Shown here in pieces: positions 1-8,811 of a stretch of DNA of 64,000 nucleotides; positions within the stretch are counted from its first letter, which is position 1, and every line of letters begins with the position of its first letter. A program made the position numbers and the translations under genes. Below the pieces are notes generated by a model. It saw nothing but the letters and a program-made list of their open reading frames with translations. It was not told the DNA's origin and searched no databases. The stretch comes from CAWVSB01 sp036960375 (lineage in GTDB: Bacteria > Pseudomonadota > Gammaproteobacteria > Pseudomonadales > CAWVSB01), in the NCBI GenBank assembly GCA_036960375.1, contig JBALVY010000005.1:124001-188000 (forward strand), written 5' to 3'.

Positions 1-2886
1 TGGCTAGTCAGTGGCCGCCTGAAAGCCGTGTCGACGGGCATGGCTGAGGCGATAACCGCCCTGCAAGAGTCAGAAAAATCCCTGGAATTGAAAGTTGAGG
101 AGCGCACTTCGGAATTAGCCCAAGCCTTTGGTGAAATGTCTGATCTGAATGAAATCGCCACTATTGTTAACTCCACACTCGACGTGGACATGGTAAAGAA
201 CACCATATATAAAGGCCTTCAGCGGCTGTTTAAATTTGACCAGATGGGCGTTTTCCTGCTGCGTAACGATGGCGAGCGGCTCTACCTGGCATTGGAGGCC
301 GGGGTTCCTTTTCCCCCTGAGCTTGACCAGATGCTGACGACCGACGGCCTGCCCTTGGACGCCGCAGACAGCTTTATCGCTGCCTCAGTGGTCAAGCAGG
401 AGACAGTTTATATCGCCCAAGTGACCGATGAGGGAGTAGCCAGCTCCGGCGTCAGTGACAAGCTCCTCTATAACAACAGCCCTATGCAATCCTTTCTGCT
501 GTGTCCCCTGGTTATCCAGAACAAAGCGGTGGGCACTATCTTCTTTGTGGGCACCGAACAGAGCTTTGAACTGGATGAAGACGATATCCAGTCAATCGGC
601 CGCTATGTGACCCAGCTGGGCACCGCGATCCAGAACGCCCAGCTGCTGCAGTCAGCAACCGAGGCGCGGGCCGAGGCGGAGACTGCCAACGAGACCAAGG
701 GTACTTTTCTTGCCAATATGAGTCATGAAATCCGCACGCCGATGAACGCCATCATCGGCCTGACCGGACTGTGCCTGGATACGGATCTGAATCCCAAGCA
801 GGAAGACTATCTGACCAAGGTTGATGGCGCCGCTAATGCCTTGCGTACAATCATCGATGACATTCTCGACTTTTCAAAGCTGGAAGCTGGCAAGTTTGAG
901 TTTGAGAATATTCCATTTTCGCTCAATGAGGTGCTAGATAACCTGGCGACCATCTGCATGGTGCGCTGTCAGGACAAGCATTTGGAGTTGGTGTTTCAAC
1001 GTGATCCGAGCTTGCCCGACACGCTTACCGGTGACCCGACCCGTTTGGGTCAGATACTGATCAATCTTGCGGGCAACGCCATTAAATTCACCGAGCAAGG
1101 GCAGATTGTTGTCGAGGTCAGACAGGTCAGACAGGTCGGACAGACGGACGATAAAGTCTCAGTGAAATTCGATGTGCGCGACAGTGGTATTGGCATGAAT
1201 GAAGAACAGTTGGGGCGCATGTTCCAATCCTTCTCTCAGGCCGACAGCACCATTAGTCGCCAGTATGGCGGTACCGGTCTGGGTCTGGCAATTTCCCAGC
1301 AGTTGACTGAGATGATGGGGGGCTTGATTGAAATCAACAGCGAGCCCGGGGTCGGCAGCAGCTTTCACTTTACACTGGACTTTGATATCGCCGACATCGC
1401 CGTTGATACCCTGTTGCATGATGACGCGCCGGAGGGGCTTAACGTGCTGGTGGTGGATGACAATGAAGCGTCGCGGGACATCCTGCAGGAATATCTGTTG
1501 TCTTTTGCCTACACGGCGACGCTAGCCGAAAGTGGCGAGCAGGCTCTGGCTATCATGCAGTCGGGGCATGAATTCGATCTGGTGTTACTGGACTGGATGA
1601 TGCCGGGCATGACGGGGCTGGATGTGGCTCTTGCGATTCGCGATTTCAAGAATCCACCGAAAGTTGTGTTGCTCTCTTCCTGGAACATGCCCAGTAGCGA
1701 GCACCAGGCAATGGTAGATGCTTTTCTTGCAAAACCGGTCAAACCATCGGCACTGCTCGACACTATTATGATTGCCTATGGCAAGCAAGTTGTGAAGAGA
1801 AAGCGGACTCTTGGACGGTCTGCCGGGCCGGAAGACCTGGTGTCGATTCGGGGTGCGAGGGTGCTGGTCGTCGATGATTCAGACATTAACCTGCAAATAG
1901 CCTGTGAGTTACTGGACAAGATTCCGCTGGTTCATGATACCGCCAGTGATGGGGAAGAGGCGGTCGAGATGGTGATGGCAAACCAGTATGACTGCGTGCT
2001 GATGGATATCCAAATGCCAGGAATCGATGGCTACACGGCCACTGGCCTTATCAGAAAAGACCCTGCTTATGATAATCTGCCGGTTTTGGCGATGACCGCG
2101 AACGTGATGGCAGAGGATCGGATCAGAACCAGGGAAGCCGGTATGAATGGCCACGTGGGAAAACCGGTAGACCCCTCCGAGCTTTATCTCGCCCTGCGCG
2201 AAGCAATCCCTGAGCGTGACTACAGCGCTAATTTGCCGGTGGACGGGAAAGTTTCGAAGGTAGATGCCGCGCCTGATCGTGCGCCACTGCCGGATGCGTT
2301 GCCGGGTCTGGATATAAAGCAAGGTCTGAGTCGGTTGGCGAATAATGAAAGCCTGTTTGTGCAGCTGCTGAGCGATCTGCTGAAGGAGTATGCAGAAGCA
2401 GCAACAGGCATGCGTGAACTAGCGGCGAACGGCAGGCAGGACGAACTGCGCGGCGCAGCACATAAAATCCGCGGTATCGCCAATAACCTCGGCGCCTATG
2501 ATATCGGCATTTGCGCGGAGACCATCGAGCAGGCTGTACTGTCGGGCAATACGGTGTCGGCGGAACAAATTGACGCACTGGCATTGGCGCTGAACGTCAC
2601 CGCGCAGTCCCATGCTCAGCTTATGCAGAATCACGCGGCAGTGGTTGTTGAACTGTCCAGGGGTGATGTAGATGTCGGGCAGGTGATGGCCGATTTAATG
2701 GCAGCCGTAGCAGCCTTTGACCCGTCTGCGACTGATCTGGTCGATCAACTGTTGGTCACGGTGGAGCCGGGTGGACGGCTGTCGCAATACCTGTCTGAAG
2801 CCCGGGAACACTTGGATAACTTCAACTTTGCCGGGGCAGAACCTTTGCTGGCGAAATTTGAAGAGGGCATGTCGAGTTCCGTATGA
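1..2886 (+). CDS. Hybrid sensor histidine kinase (GAF-HisKA-HATPase-REC-REC-HPt), 5' end outside window
   Basis: Multi-step phosphorelay kinase. The frame is already open at base 1, so the true N-terminus, probably a membrane or periplasmic sensor, lies outside the window; a GTG at 28 is only the first possible start seen. Counting from that GTG: a coiled linker (about 10-45), a GAF-like domain (45-205), HisKA with SHEIRTPMN and phospho-His about 233, an HATPase with N box NLAGNAIKF and glycine-rich G boxes to about 450, then two receiver domains, both with acidic pocket, phospho-Asp (LLDWMMPG, about 522; LMDIQMPG, about 660) and conserved Lys. The HPt domain has AHKIRG with His about 812. 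A tail of about 70 residues follows it. The stop overlaps the next kinase by four bases (ATGA), so the two are very likely co-translated. The signal sensed cannot be told from the visible part. Confidence 0.9.
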   Translation, partial: WLVSGRLKAVSTGMAEAITALQESEKSLELKVEERTSELAQAFGEMSDLNEIATIVNSTLDVDMVKNTIYKGLQRLFKFDQMGVFLLRNDGERLYLALEAGVPFPPELDQMLTTDGLPLDAADSFIAASVVKQETVYIAQVTDEGVASSGVSDKLLYNNSPMQSFLLCPLVIQNKAVGTIFFVGTEQSFELDEDDIQSIGRYVTQLGTAIQNAQLLQSATEARAEAETANETKGTFLANMSHEIRTPMNAIIGLTGLCLDTDLNPKQEDYLTKVDGAANALRTIIDDILDFSKLEAGKFEFENIPFSLNEVLDNLATICMVRCQDKHLELVFQRDPSLPDTLTGDPTRLGQILINLAGNAIKFTEQGQIVVEVRQVRQVGQTDDKVSVKFDVRDSGIGMNEEQLGRMFQSFSQADSTISRQYGGTGLGLAISQQLTEMMGGLIEINSEPGVGSSFHFTLDFDIADIAVDTLLHDDAPEGLNVLVVDDNEASRDILQEYLLSFAYTATLAESGEQALAIMQSGHEFDLVLLDWMMPGMTGLDVALAIRDFKNPPKVVLLSSWNMPSSEHQAMVDAFLAKPVKPSALLDTIMIAYGKQVVKRKRTLGRSAGPEDLVSIRGARVLVVDDSDINLQIACELLDKIPLVHDTASDGEEAVEMVMANQYDCVLMDIQMPGIDGYTATGLIRKDPAYDNLPVLAMTANVMAEDRIRTREAGMNGHVGKPVDPSELYLALREAIPERDYSANLPVDGKVSKVDAAPDRAPLPDALPGLDIKQGLSRLANNESLFVQLLSDLLKEYAEAATGMRELAANGRQDELRGAAHKIRGIANNLGAYDIGICAETIEQAVLSGNTVSAEQIDALALALNVTAQSHAQLMQNHAAVVVELSRGDVDVGQVMADLMAAVAAFDPSATDLVDQLLVTVEPGGRLSQYLSEAREHLDNFNFAGAEPLLAKFEEGMSSSV
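1116..1142 (+). repeat. Three tandem 9-base units inside the kinase ATPase domain
   Basis: Two identical 9-base units (GGTCAGACA) are followed by a third with one change (GGTCGGACA). They encode the in-frame tripeptide series VRQ-VRQ-VGQ. The repeat sits between the N box and the G1 box of the HATPase domain, in a strand that varies among homologues. Unit-number changes would keep the reading frame. Confidence 0.75.
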
Positions 2887-5800
2887 AATACGCCATTGGC
2901 TGTTTTGTATGGTTTGTCACCTGGTTGCTGATAACACCTGCCTATGCTGGCATAACAATAGATACGCTAACCAAGCCGGTTTCCATAGCCGGGGAGTGGC
3001 AGTTTCACAGCGGCGATGATCTACGATGGGCTGCGCCCGATCTCAATGACAGCGCTTGGCATAAGGCAACAGTCCCGGCTCATTCACCGCCTGTTCCTGT
3101 CAGTGATGATGGCTTGGGTTGGTACCGATTGGCGCTGCAGCTCGATCTGGATTCCAGCGTCGCAAAAAATAATGTTGGAACACTGGCCGTCAGTCTGGGC
3201 AATGTGATGAGCGCCTACGAACTCTATGCCGGCGGAGTGAAAATTGGCGGGGCTGGAAGACTTCCACCTGATCCCCGTTCTGTGTATGACCGCCATCTCA
3301 CCCTTGAGATTCCCGCATCAGCCGTCGATGACAGTGGCCGCCTGGTACTGGCGCTCCGAGTCTGGCGAGATCCCGCTTGGGGCCCAGAATGGGCAACGGG
3401 ACCCTACTTGGGGTCCTTTATAGTGGGAAACGTGGGTGACCTGCGGGCTAGCGCGGTAAGGAGTGCAATCCTGCCGGATATGATTCTGGCGGCCCTGTAT
3501 TTTGTACTGGGTTGGTATCACCTGCTGATCGCGCGGCGCAACCCGGTGCTGCGGGAATTCTTCTGGTTTGGTTGTTTTAGCATCGCACTGGGGCTTTATT
3601 CGCTGGAGTTTAGCCAGAGTAGATTTTTCCTTGATCTGCCTTACTGGCTGCACAAAAAAATCGAATTTCTTAGCCTATACCTGCTTCCAGTCCTCCTTAC
3701 CCAGACACTTTTTATTGTCACCCGAACGCCGCTTAACCGGTTGTTTCGAGGCTTCTATGTCGTATTTATAGTGCTGTTCGCTGCCGTAGCGCTGGTGCCG
3801 AATATGTTCATTAATGCCCTGACTCTGAAAACATTTCAGTATACCGGCGCAGTCTGGTCAATCTGTTTCGCAGGGATCATCAGCTGGAGAGCCTGGCAGG
3901 GAGTACGCTCTGCTCGCATTATATTTGGCTTGTTGTTGCTGCTTGTGGCCGCCGTGTTCAACGATGTAATGATGTCGGCTCCCTGGATTGAGTCGCGGCA
4001 GGCGACGCAATATGCCGGGGGATTCCTATTGATTTTTATCGCGCTATTGATGGCCGAGCGCTATACAGATGTCCTCAAGCGTCTTGAGATGTCGGTGGAG
4101 AAACGCACGGCTGAGCTGGTCACTACGAATCTTGAGCTCGAAGCGGCGGTGGCTACCAAGGGGAATTTCCTGGCCAATATGAGCCATGAAATGCGTACAC
4201 CGATGAACGCCATTCTTGGTCTTACCCATTTAGGTCTCAAGACAGAACTGACTGATCAACAGAGAGATTATTTTACCAAAGTGGAGCAATCTGCGGAGGG
4301 CTTGCAGGGCATTATCAACAGTATACTGGACTTCACCAAACTGGAAGACGGTGAGTTGGAATGTGCCAGCGAACCGTTTACGCCGGGCGACCTGGTGACT
4401 GGACTGGTTCGTATCTGGGATCAGCCGGTGGCGCAGGCGGGTTTGCAATTGGACGTCGTCATTGGCGACGGTCTGCCTGCAGCATTATCAGGTGACGAGG
4501 CACGATTGAAGCAAGTTCTTGGAAACTTTATCAGCAATGCCATCAAGTTTACCCAGCGCGGGAAGATAGGCCTGTTAGTTGAGCTGGTGGAGATGAATCC
4601 AGAGTCGGCAAAAATTCGCTTTGCGGTGTCTGATACGGGCATGGGTATTGCGCAAGAACAGCGAGAGCATTTGTTCGAAGCGTTCTCCCAGGCCGACAAC
4701 AGTATGACCCGCGATTTTGGTGGTGCCGGTTTGGGTCTGGCCATCGCCCGGCGCCTGGTTGCGAAGATGGGCGGAGAGATTTCGCTGCAGAGTGCGGTAA
4801 ATGAAGGCAGTATCTTCAGCTTTGAACTTGATCTTCCGCTAGCGGATGTCGCCGACGTGGCACTGGCGGAAGAGCCGGGACAAATTGATGAGGCCGATAT
4901 CGACCTGGGTCCCATCCGGGGCGCGCGTATCCTGCTGGTGGATGATTCCGATATCAACCTGCAGGTAGCCGGCGAGTTGTTGACGCAGGCTAAACTCTAT
5001 GTTGATGTCGCGCATGACGGTCGCGAGGCCGTTGCTATGGTTCTGGCCGGTGATTACGAATGTGTACTGATGGATGTACAGATGCCCGTGATGGATGGCT
5101 ATACCGCAACAGAAAAAATCCGTAGTGAGACACGCTTTTCGCAGCTTCCTATTCTGGCGATGACCGCCAACGCTATGCCTCAGGATCGGGCGCGAGGTGC
5201 CCAAGCAGGCATGGATACCTACATACCTAAACCGATAGAGCCGAGCGACTTGTATCGCGCGTTGCTTAAGTGGATACCAGCCGGTGAGCGCGATTACGCC
5301 GAAGGCTTACCAGATGTCAGCGCGGGGAAACTACTTGATCTTGCGCACTTGCCAGATGCTGTGCCGGGCTTACACATAGCTGAAGGTATGAAGCGTGTGG
5401 GTGGTAATACTGAGCTCTACCTGAAACTGTTGCAGGACATGTGTAATGGCTATGCCGAGACTGCAGCGGATATTCAATCCCTGTTGGACGCCGGTCATCC
5501 AGACGACGCGCGTCAGCTCTCTCATAAGTTGCGCGGGATTGCCAATAACCTTGGCGCAATTGAGATTGGGGCCTGTGCCGAGGCGATCGAGCTGTCGTTG
5601 AAATCTGACATGGCCGTAGATCAAGACGCTCTGCAGGCGCTGGCAGAGGCGTTGGCGGTAGTGCTGAAATCCCAGTCTGGCTTGGCACCCTTGATGGTAT
5701 CAAACGCTGCAGCAGCTGATTTTAGCTCAGAAGAACTCAGCGCCCTCTTCGTCGAGTTGCTGCAGGCTGTGGTAGATAGCAACCCTGAAGCACTGGATAT

Positions 5801-5957
5801 TGCCGCGAAACTGGTTGCCGGTGTGGGTGAGGGCGGCGTGGGTTATACTCAGCTCGTTGCGGCCCACGACGCTTTGGATTGTTTTGATTTCGCCGGAGCC
5901 CAAGAGCTCCTGCAAAGCGTAGCGGAGGCCTTTGCGGGCGGTATTAATCCTCTTTAA
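2883..5957 (+). CDS. 7TMR-DISM-type hybrid sensor histidine kinase with REC and HPt domains
   Basis: Membrane hybrid kinase of 1024 residues. A signal peptide (1-22, ending AYA) is followed by an extracytoplasmic jelly-roll/galactose-binding-like region (about 25-180, with GEWQF and GWYRL), then about seven membrane helices (195-395), the DISM arrangement typical of carbohydrate or diffusible-ligand sensing. Next come HisKA (SHEMRTPMN, His about 435), HATPase (NFISNAIKF N box, GAGLGLAI G box), one receiver (LMDVQMPV, Asp about 731) and HPt (LSHKLRG, His about 881). The start ATG overlaps the stop of the upstream kinase. The C-terminal half is clearly paralogous to the upstream protein, including the tail after HPt, but it has one receiver rather than two. 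No separate response regulator with an output domain lies next to the pair, so the final phosphate acceptor is unknown. Confidence 0.92.
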   Translation: MKYAIGCFVWFVTWLLITPAYAGITIDTLTKPVSIAGEWQFHSGDDLRWAAPDLNDSAWHKATVPAHSPPVPVSDDGLGWYRLALQLDLDSSVAKNNVGTLAVSLGNVMSAYELYAGGVKIGGAGRLPPDPRSVYDRHLTLEIPASAVDDSGRLVLALRVWRDPAWGPEWATGPYLGSFIVGNVGDLRASAVRSAILPDMILAALYFVLGWYHLLIARRNPVLREFFWFGCFSIALGLYSLEFSQSRFFLDLPYWLHKKIEFLSLYLLPVLLTQTLFIVTRTPLNRLFRGFYVVFIVLFAAVALVPNMFINALTLKTFQYTGAVWSICFAGIISWRAWQGVRSARIIFGLLLLLVAAVFNDVMMSAPWIESRQATQYAGGFLLIFIALLMAERYTDVLKRLEMSVEKRTAELVTTNLELEAAVATKGNFLANMSHEMRTPMNAILGLTHLGLKTELTDQQRDYFTKVEQSAEGLQGIINSILDFTKLEDGELECASEPFTPGDLVTGLVRIWDQPVAQAGLQLDVVIGDGLPAALSGDEARLKQVLGNFISNAIKFTQRGKIGLLVELVEMNPESAKIRFAVSDTGMGIAQEQREHLFEAFSQADNSMTRDFGGAGLGLAIARRLVAKMGGEISLQSAVNEGSIFSFELDLPLADVADVALAEEPGQIDEADIDLGPIRGARILLVDDSDINLQVAGELLTQAKLYVDVAHDGREAVAMVLAGDYECVLMDVQMPVMDGYTATEKIRSETRFSQLPILAMTANAMPQDRARGAQAGMDTYIPKPIEPSDLYRALLKWIPAGERDYAEGLPDVSAGKLLDLAHLPDAVPGLHIAEGMKRVGGNTELYLKLLQDMCNGYAETAADIQSLLDAGHPDDARQLSHKLRGIANNLGAIEIGACAEAIELSLKSDMAVDQDALQALAEALAVVLKSQSGLAPLMVSNAAAADFSSEELSALFVELLQAVVDSNPEALDIAAKLVAGVGEGGVGYTQLVAAHDALDCFDFAGAQELLQSVAEAFAGGINPL

Positions 5958-5989
5958 AGCCTATATCTATCAGAAGCTGCGAAAGGCTT

Positions 5990-6595
5990 TTACTTTTCTT
6001 CAGGTCGCTCTGAAAAGGCGTCAAGTTTGTTGATAGCAGTGCCTTGGCGATCCAATATACCAATATCCAACACGGGTGAGGCGTCGATATGTTGCGCATC
6101 CATCATCTGGGCGACCCTCTGCAGCGACGAAATAATCATGGTCTGCTCCCATTCCTGTAGGTCACCAAACTGTCTCGTAAAGTGCTCCTGCAGCGGGATG
6201 GGAGCCTCTTTTAATATGTCAGTCGCTTGGTTCGTGAGGTATGCATGCACTTTGCGCTTGTCTTCCTTGGAGCGTTCACGATATACCAAATCTCGTTTTT
6301 CCAGCCGATCTAAAATATTAGTTACCGTTGCCTGGCTAAGACTCATTTCATGGGCGATCTCACCGATGGTGACCTCTCCCTTATCTCGAATGGTTTGCAA
6401 TAGCAAAATTTGAGGGGTGGTTAATCCCGTTGTTTTTGCCAGATGTTTGGAGTGCAGGTCCGTCGCTCTGATAACACGACGCAGTGCCACTAATACTTCT
6501 TCTATACTGTTCAAGAGCGCTTCTCTGTATTTAGATTCAATAAAAGCATTATATAGCGAACTATTTCGAACACTAAAGGAATCACTTGTTTTCAT
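5990..6595 (-). CDS. ectR: MarR-family repressor of the ectoine operon (EctR-like)
   Basis: MarR-type winged-helix regulator, 201 residues, slightly long for the family because of an N-terminal extension of about 35 residues. The winged helix spans about 60-125: a recognition-helix region (IAHEMSLSQATVTNILDRLE) and a wing with the family-typical DKRKVHAYLT. It is divergent from ectA, separated by 327 bases. In known ectABC-ask clusters of methanotrophs and marine gammaproteobacteria a MarR protein, EctR/EctR1, sits in exactly this place and represses the ect operon under low salt. The assignment rests on family plus position. A sequence very close to the published EctR1 operator lies in the intergenic region (6772-6789), which strengthens it. 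A small autorepressive role is possible. Confidence 0.85.
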   Translation of the reverse strand: MKTSDSFSVRNSSLYNAFIESKYREALLNSIEEVLVALRRVIRATDLHSKHLAKTTGLTTPQILLLQTIRDKGEVTIGEIAHEMSLSQATVTNILDRLEKRDLVYRERSKEDKRKVHAYLTNQATDILKEAPIPLQEHFTRQFGDLQEWEQTMIISSLQRVAQMMDAQHIDASPVLDIGILDRQGTAINKLDAFSERPEEK

Positions 6596-6922
6596 CGTAA
6601 ATGTAGGTGAAGTTTTAATAGTCGGTCAGAGTATGTAGTTAATCACTTAGCAGAAGTACTCCCTTTATAGACTAAAGAAAGCCTTCACGTGACGGGGTGA
6701 TCCTGCGCGAGTGCGAGTGTGCACATGCGCCTGCCAATACACATCTAGTGGTCGAACTGGAGGCTAGACTTTATTTAGTGTACAATGTTTAGTGTTCAAA
6801 GTAATTATTCTGCGTATTTTCCAGTTAAATTCCTATTTATGGCGTTTTATAGAGATTTTAGGCGTTTTTATGTCTAAAATTTATTTAGATTACTAATTAA
6901 TTATGTCGGTATTGGAGATTTT
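6596..6922. promoter_or_regulatory. ectR-ectA divergent intergenic region
   Basis: An AT-rich gap of 327 bases between divergent ectR and ectA; no gene is seen in it. A -10-like TACAAT (6781-6786) is preceded at 17 bases by a poor -35 (TGGAGG, 6758-6763), as for a promoter needing help or conditioned by salt. TTTAGTGT occurs twice, 14 bases apart (6774, 6788). On the ectR side, TTAACT and TATTAA separated by 16 bases on the minus strand are a weak candidate promoter. ectR and ect transcripts must both start here. Confidence 0.6.
6772..6789 (+). promoter_or_regulatory. Putative EctR operator over the ectA -10 region
   Basis: TATTTAGT-GT-ACAATGTT. From memory, the EctR1 site of Methylomicrobium alcaliphilum is TATTTAGT-GT-ACTATATA, with 8-base half sites and a 2-base spacer, overlying the -10 of ectAp1. 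Here the left half and spacer are identical and the right half matches at five of eight positions. The site covers the -10 candidate TACAAT, as in the described system. The match is seen directly; binding is inferred. Confidence 0.65.
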
Positions 6923-7426
6923 TTGTCTAGTTTAGAAAGTATTTTACTGAGAACCCCCTCGCTCGAGGACGGTATGGCCGTGTTTCGTTTGGTTGAGAAC
7001 TGCACACCGCTGGATATGAATTCCAGCTATTGCAACCTCCTTCAGTGCAGCCACTTCGCCAATACCTCGGTTGCTGCGACGATGAATGGAGAAGTGCTTG
7101 GGTTTATCTCCGGCTATGTCGTACCCGGCCGGCCGGATACCTTGTTTGTATGGCAAGTGGCCGTTGCCGAGCAGGCCAGAGGGCTCGGGCTGGCATCCCG
7201 TATGTTGACTCACATTATTGCGCGCCCCAATTGCGCAGATATTGCTTTTTTAGAAACCACCATAACCCAGGATAACCAAGCATCCTGGGCTTTATTTCGA
7301 AGTTTTGCGAAGACACTGCCGGCAGACTTCCAATCATCAGAATGGATGGACAAAGATACCCATTTTGCCGGTCAACACGACTCTGAAGAGCTTGTACGTA
7401 TTGGGCCTTTTAACTCACAAAGCTAA
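6923..7426 (+). CDS. ectA: L-2,4-diaminobutyrate N-acetyltransferase
   Basis: GNAT-fold enzyme (167 residues) that acetylates L-2,4-diaminobutyrate to N-gamma-acetyldiaminobutyrate, the second dedicated step of ectoine synthesis. Family motifs are clear: PLDMNSSYCNLLQCSHFA near the N-terminus, TLFVWQVAV, and the acetyl-CoA loop RGLGLASRML. The start is TTG, chosen because GGAG (6914-6917) lies five bases upstream and because the conserved PSLEDG segment begins soon after; a nearby ATG at 6903 is out of frame. It is the first gene of ectABC-ask, followed after 19 bases by ectB. Expression is probably set by the divergent MarR regulator and the operator upstream. Confidence 0.95.
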   Translation: MSSLESILLRTPSLEDGMAVFRLVENCTPLDMNSSYCNLLQCSHFANTSVAATMNGEVLGFISGYVVPGRPDTLFVWQVAVAEQARGLGLASRMLTHIIARPNCADIAFLETTITQDNQASWALFRSFAKTLPADFQSSEWMDKDTHFAGQHDSEELVRIGPFNSQS

Positions 7427-7445
7427 CCAAATTAAGAGACACCGC

Positions 7446-8741
7446 ATGAAAATTTTTGAAGAGATTGAGTCCGAAGTACAGAGTTATGCCCGCGCATTCC
7501 CTCGTGTGTTTAATCGCGCGAAAGGCGAGTTGATGTGGGACGAAGACGGCAACCAGTATTTGGATTTTCTGGCCGGAGCAGGCACCCTGAATTACGGTCA
7601 CAACAATCCAATATTTAAAGAAGTGCTGCTCGATTACATTCAAAATGATGGCATCACGCACGGTTTAGATCTGCACACTAAGGCCAAAGGCGAGTTTCTA
7701 CATGCCTTTAATGACAAGATATTAAAGCCTCGCAACATGGATTATCTGGTGCAGTTCACCGGCCCCACCGGTACCAATGCGGTAGAGGCCGCGATGAAGT
7801 TGGCACGTAATGTCACTGGCCAGCAAAACATCGTTACATTTACCAATGGCTTCCATGGGGTGAGTTTGGGCGCTCTTGCAGCAACAGGCAACTCTCACCA
7901 TCGAGATGCGGCTGGTGTCAGTTTGACCGGTACACACCGTATGCCCTATGACGGATATTTGGGCGAGAACATCGATACCACCGAATACCTGGATAAGGTG
8001 TTGTCCGACTCCAGTAGCGGCATCAACTCACCCGCGGCGGTGATTGTGGAGACGGTTCAGGGCGAAGGCGGTATTAATGTGGCCAGTGTTGAATGGCTGC
8101 AAAACTTGCAAGCTGTCTGTAAAAAGCATGGTTTGTTATTCATTGTCGATGACATACAAGCCGGTTGCGGGCGCACGGGAGATTATTTCAGTTTTGAAGA
8201 AGCCGGCATAGAGCCGGACATCATTACCCTATCTAAATCCTTAGGCGGCTATGGCCTGCCTTTTGCTGTGGTACTCATGAAACCGGAGTTGGATCACTGG
8301 AAGCCCGGCGAGCATAACGGCACTTTTAGAGGCAATAACCTGGCTTTTGTGACGGCCAAAGCCGCCATTGATAATTATTGGTCTGACAAACAATTTAGTG
8401 ACGAGATAAAGCGTAAGGGTCGGTATACCTCTGAGCGACTCGAAAGCATTGTTAGCCAATACGGTGATGGCAATTTCGCCACTAAAGGTCGAGGTATGTT
8501 TCAAGGCATTAATTGTGTCAATGGTGAGATTGCAGGAAAAATCACTCGTAGCGCCTTTAAGAAGGGGTTGATCATTGAAACCAGTGGTGCCGATGATCAT
8601 ATTGTAAAGTTCTTCTGTCCATTAATTATTAGTGACGACAATCTGAAAAAAGGCATTGATATTGTTGAGTCTGCCATCCGGGAAGTGTGTGCCGGTGAGG
8701 GCGATATTCCCGAAGAGAAAGTGTATTTCGATGTTGCCTAA
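7446..8741 (+). CDS. ectB: L-2,4-diaminobutyrate:2-oxoglutarate aminotransferase
   Basis: PLP-dependent class III aminotransferase, 431 residues, which makes diaminobutyrate from aspartate semialdehyde and glutamate, the entry step to ectoine. Visible features: the N-terminal SYARAFPRVF typical of EctB, the cofactor region GPTGTNAVEAAMKLAR, the Asp of FIVDDIQAG, and the Schiff-base lysine in LSKSLGG (about residue 264). Start at 7446 is supported by AAGAG seven bases upstream and by alignment with the family N-terminus; the frame stays open upstream into ectA, but that extension overlaps the acetyltransferase and is not credible. It competes with homoserine dehydrogenase (26873-28180) for the same substrate. 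Confidence 0.96.
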   Translation: MKIFEEIESEVQSYARAFPRVFNRAKGELMWDEDGNQYLDFLAGAGTLNYGHNNPIFKEVLLDYIQNDGITHGLDLHTKAKGEFLHAFNDKILKPRNMDYLVQFTGPTGTNAVEAAMKLARNVTGQQNIVTFTNGFHGVSLGALAATGNSHHRDAAGVSLTGTHRMPYDGYLGENIDTTEYLDKVLSDSSSGINSPAAVIVETVQGEGGINVASVEWLQNLQAVCKKHGLLFIVDDIQAGCGRTGDYFSFEEAGIEPDIITLSKSLGGYGLPFAVVLMKPELDHWKPGEHNGTFRGNNLAFVTAKAAIDNYWSDKQFSDEIKRKGRYTSERLESIVSQYGDGNFATKGRGMFQGINCVNGEIAGKITRSAFKKGLIIETSGADDHIVKFFCPLIISDDNLKKGIDIVESAIREVCAGEGDIPEEKVYFDVA

Positions 8742-8811
8742 ATTCGGAACTTAGCCACCATAGCCGGGAATACTTGTTAAGCCAAACAAATTGAAAATAT
8801 AGGGCCGTTTT

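Noticed and set aside
5956..5990. Possible terminator between the second kinase and ectR (AAAGCCT with AGGCTTT)
   Set aside because: Only 7 base pairs with a 21-base loop and no T run; too weak to call.
7305..7445. Upstream extension of ectB by 47 codons
   Set aside because: It lies within ectA in another frame, and the family N-terminus and ribosome site both point to 7446.
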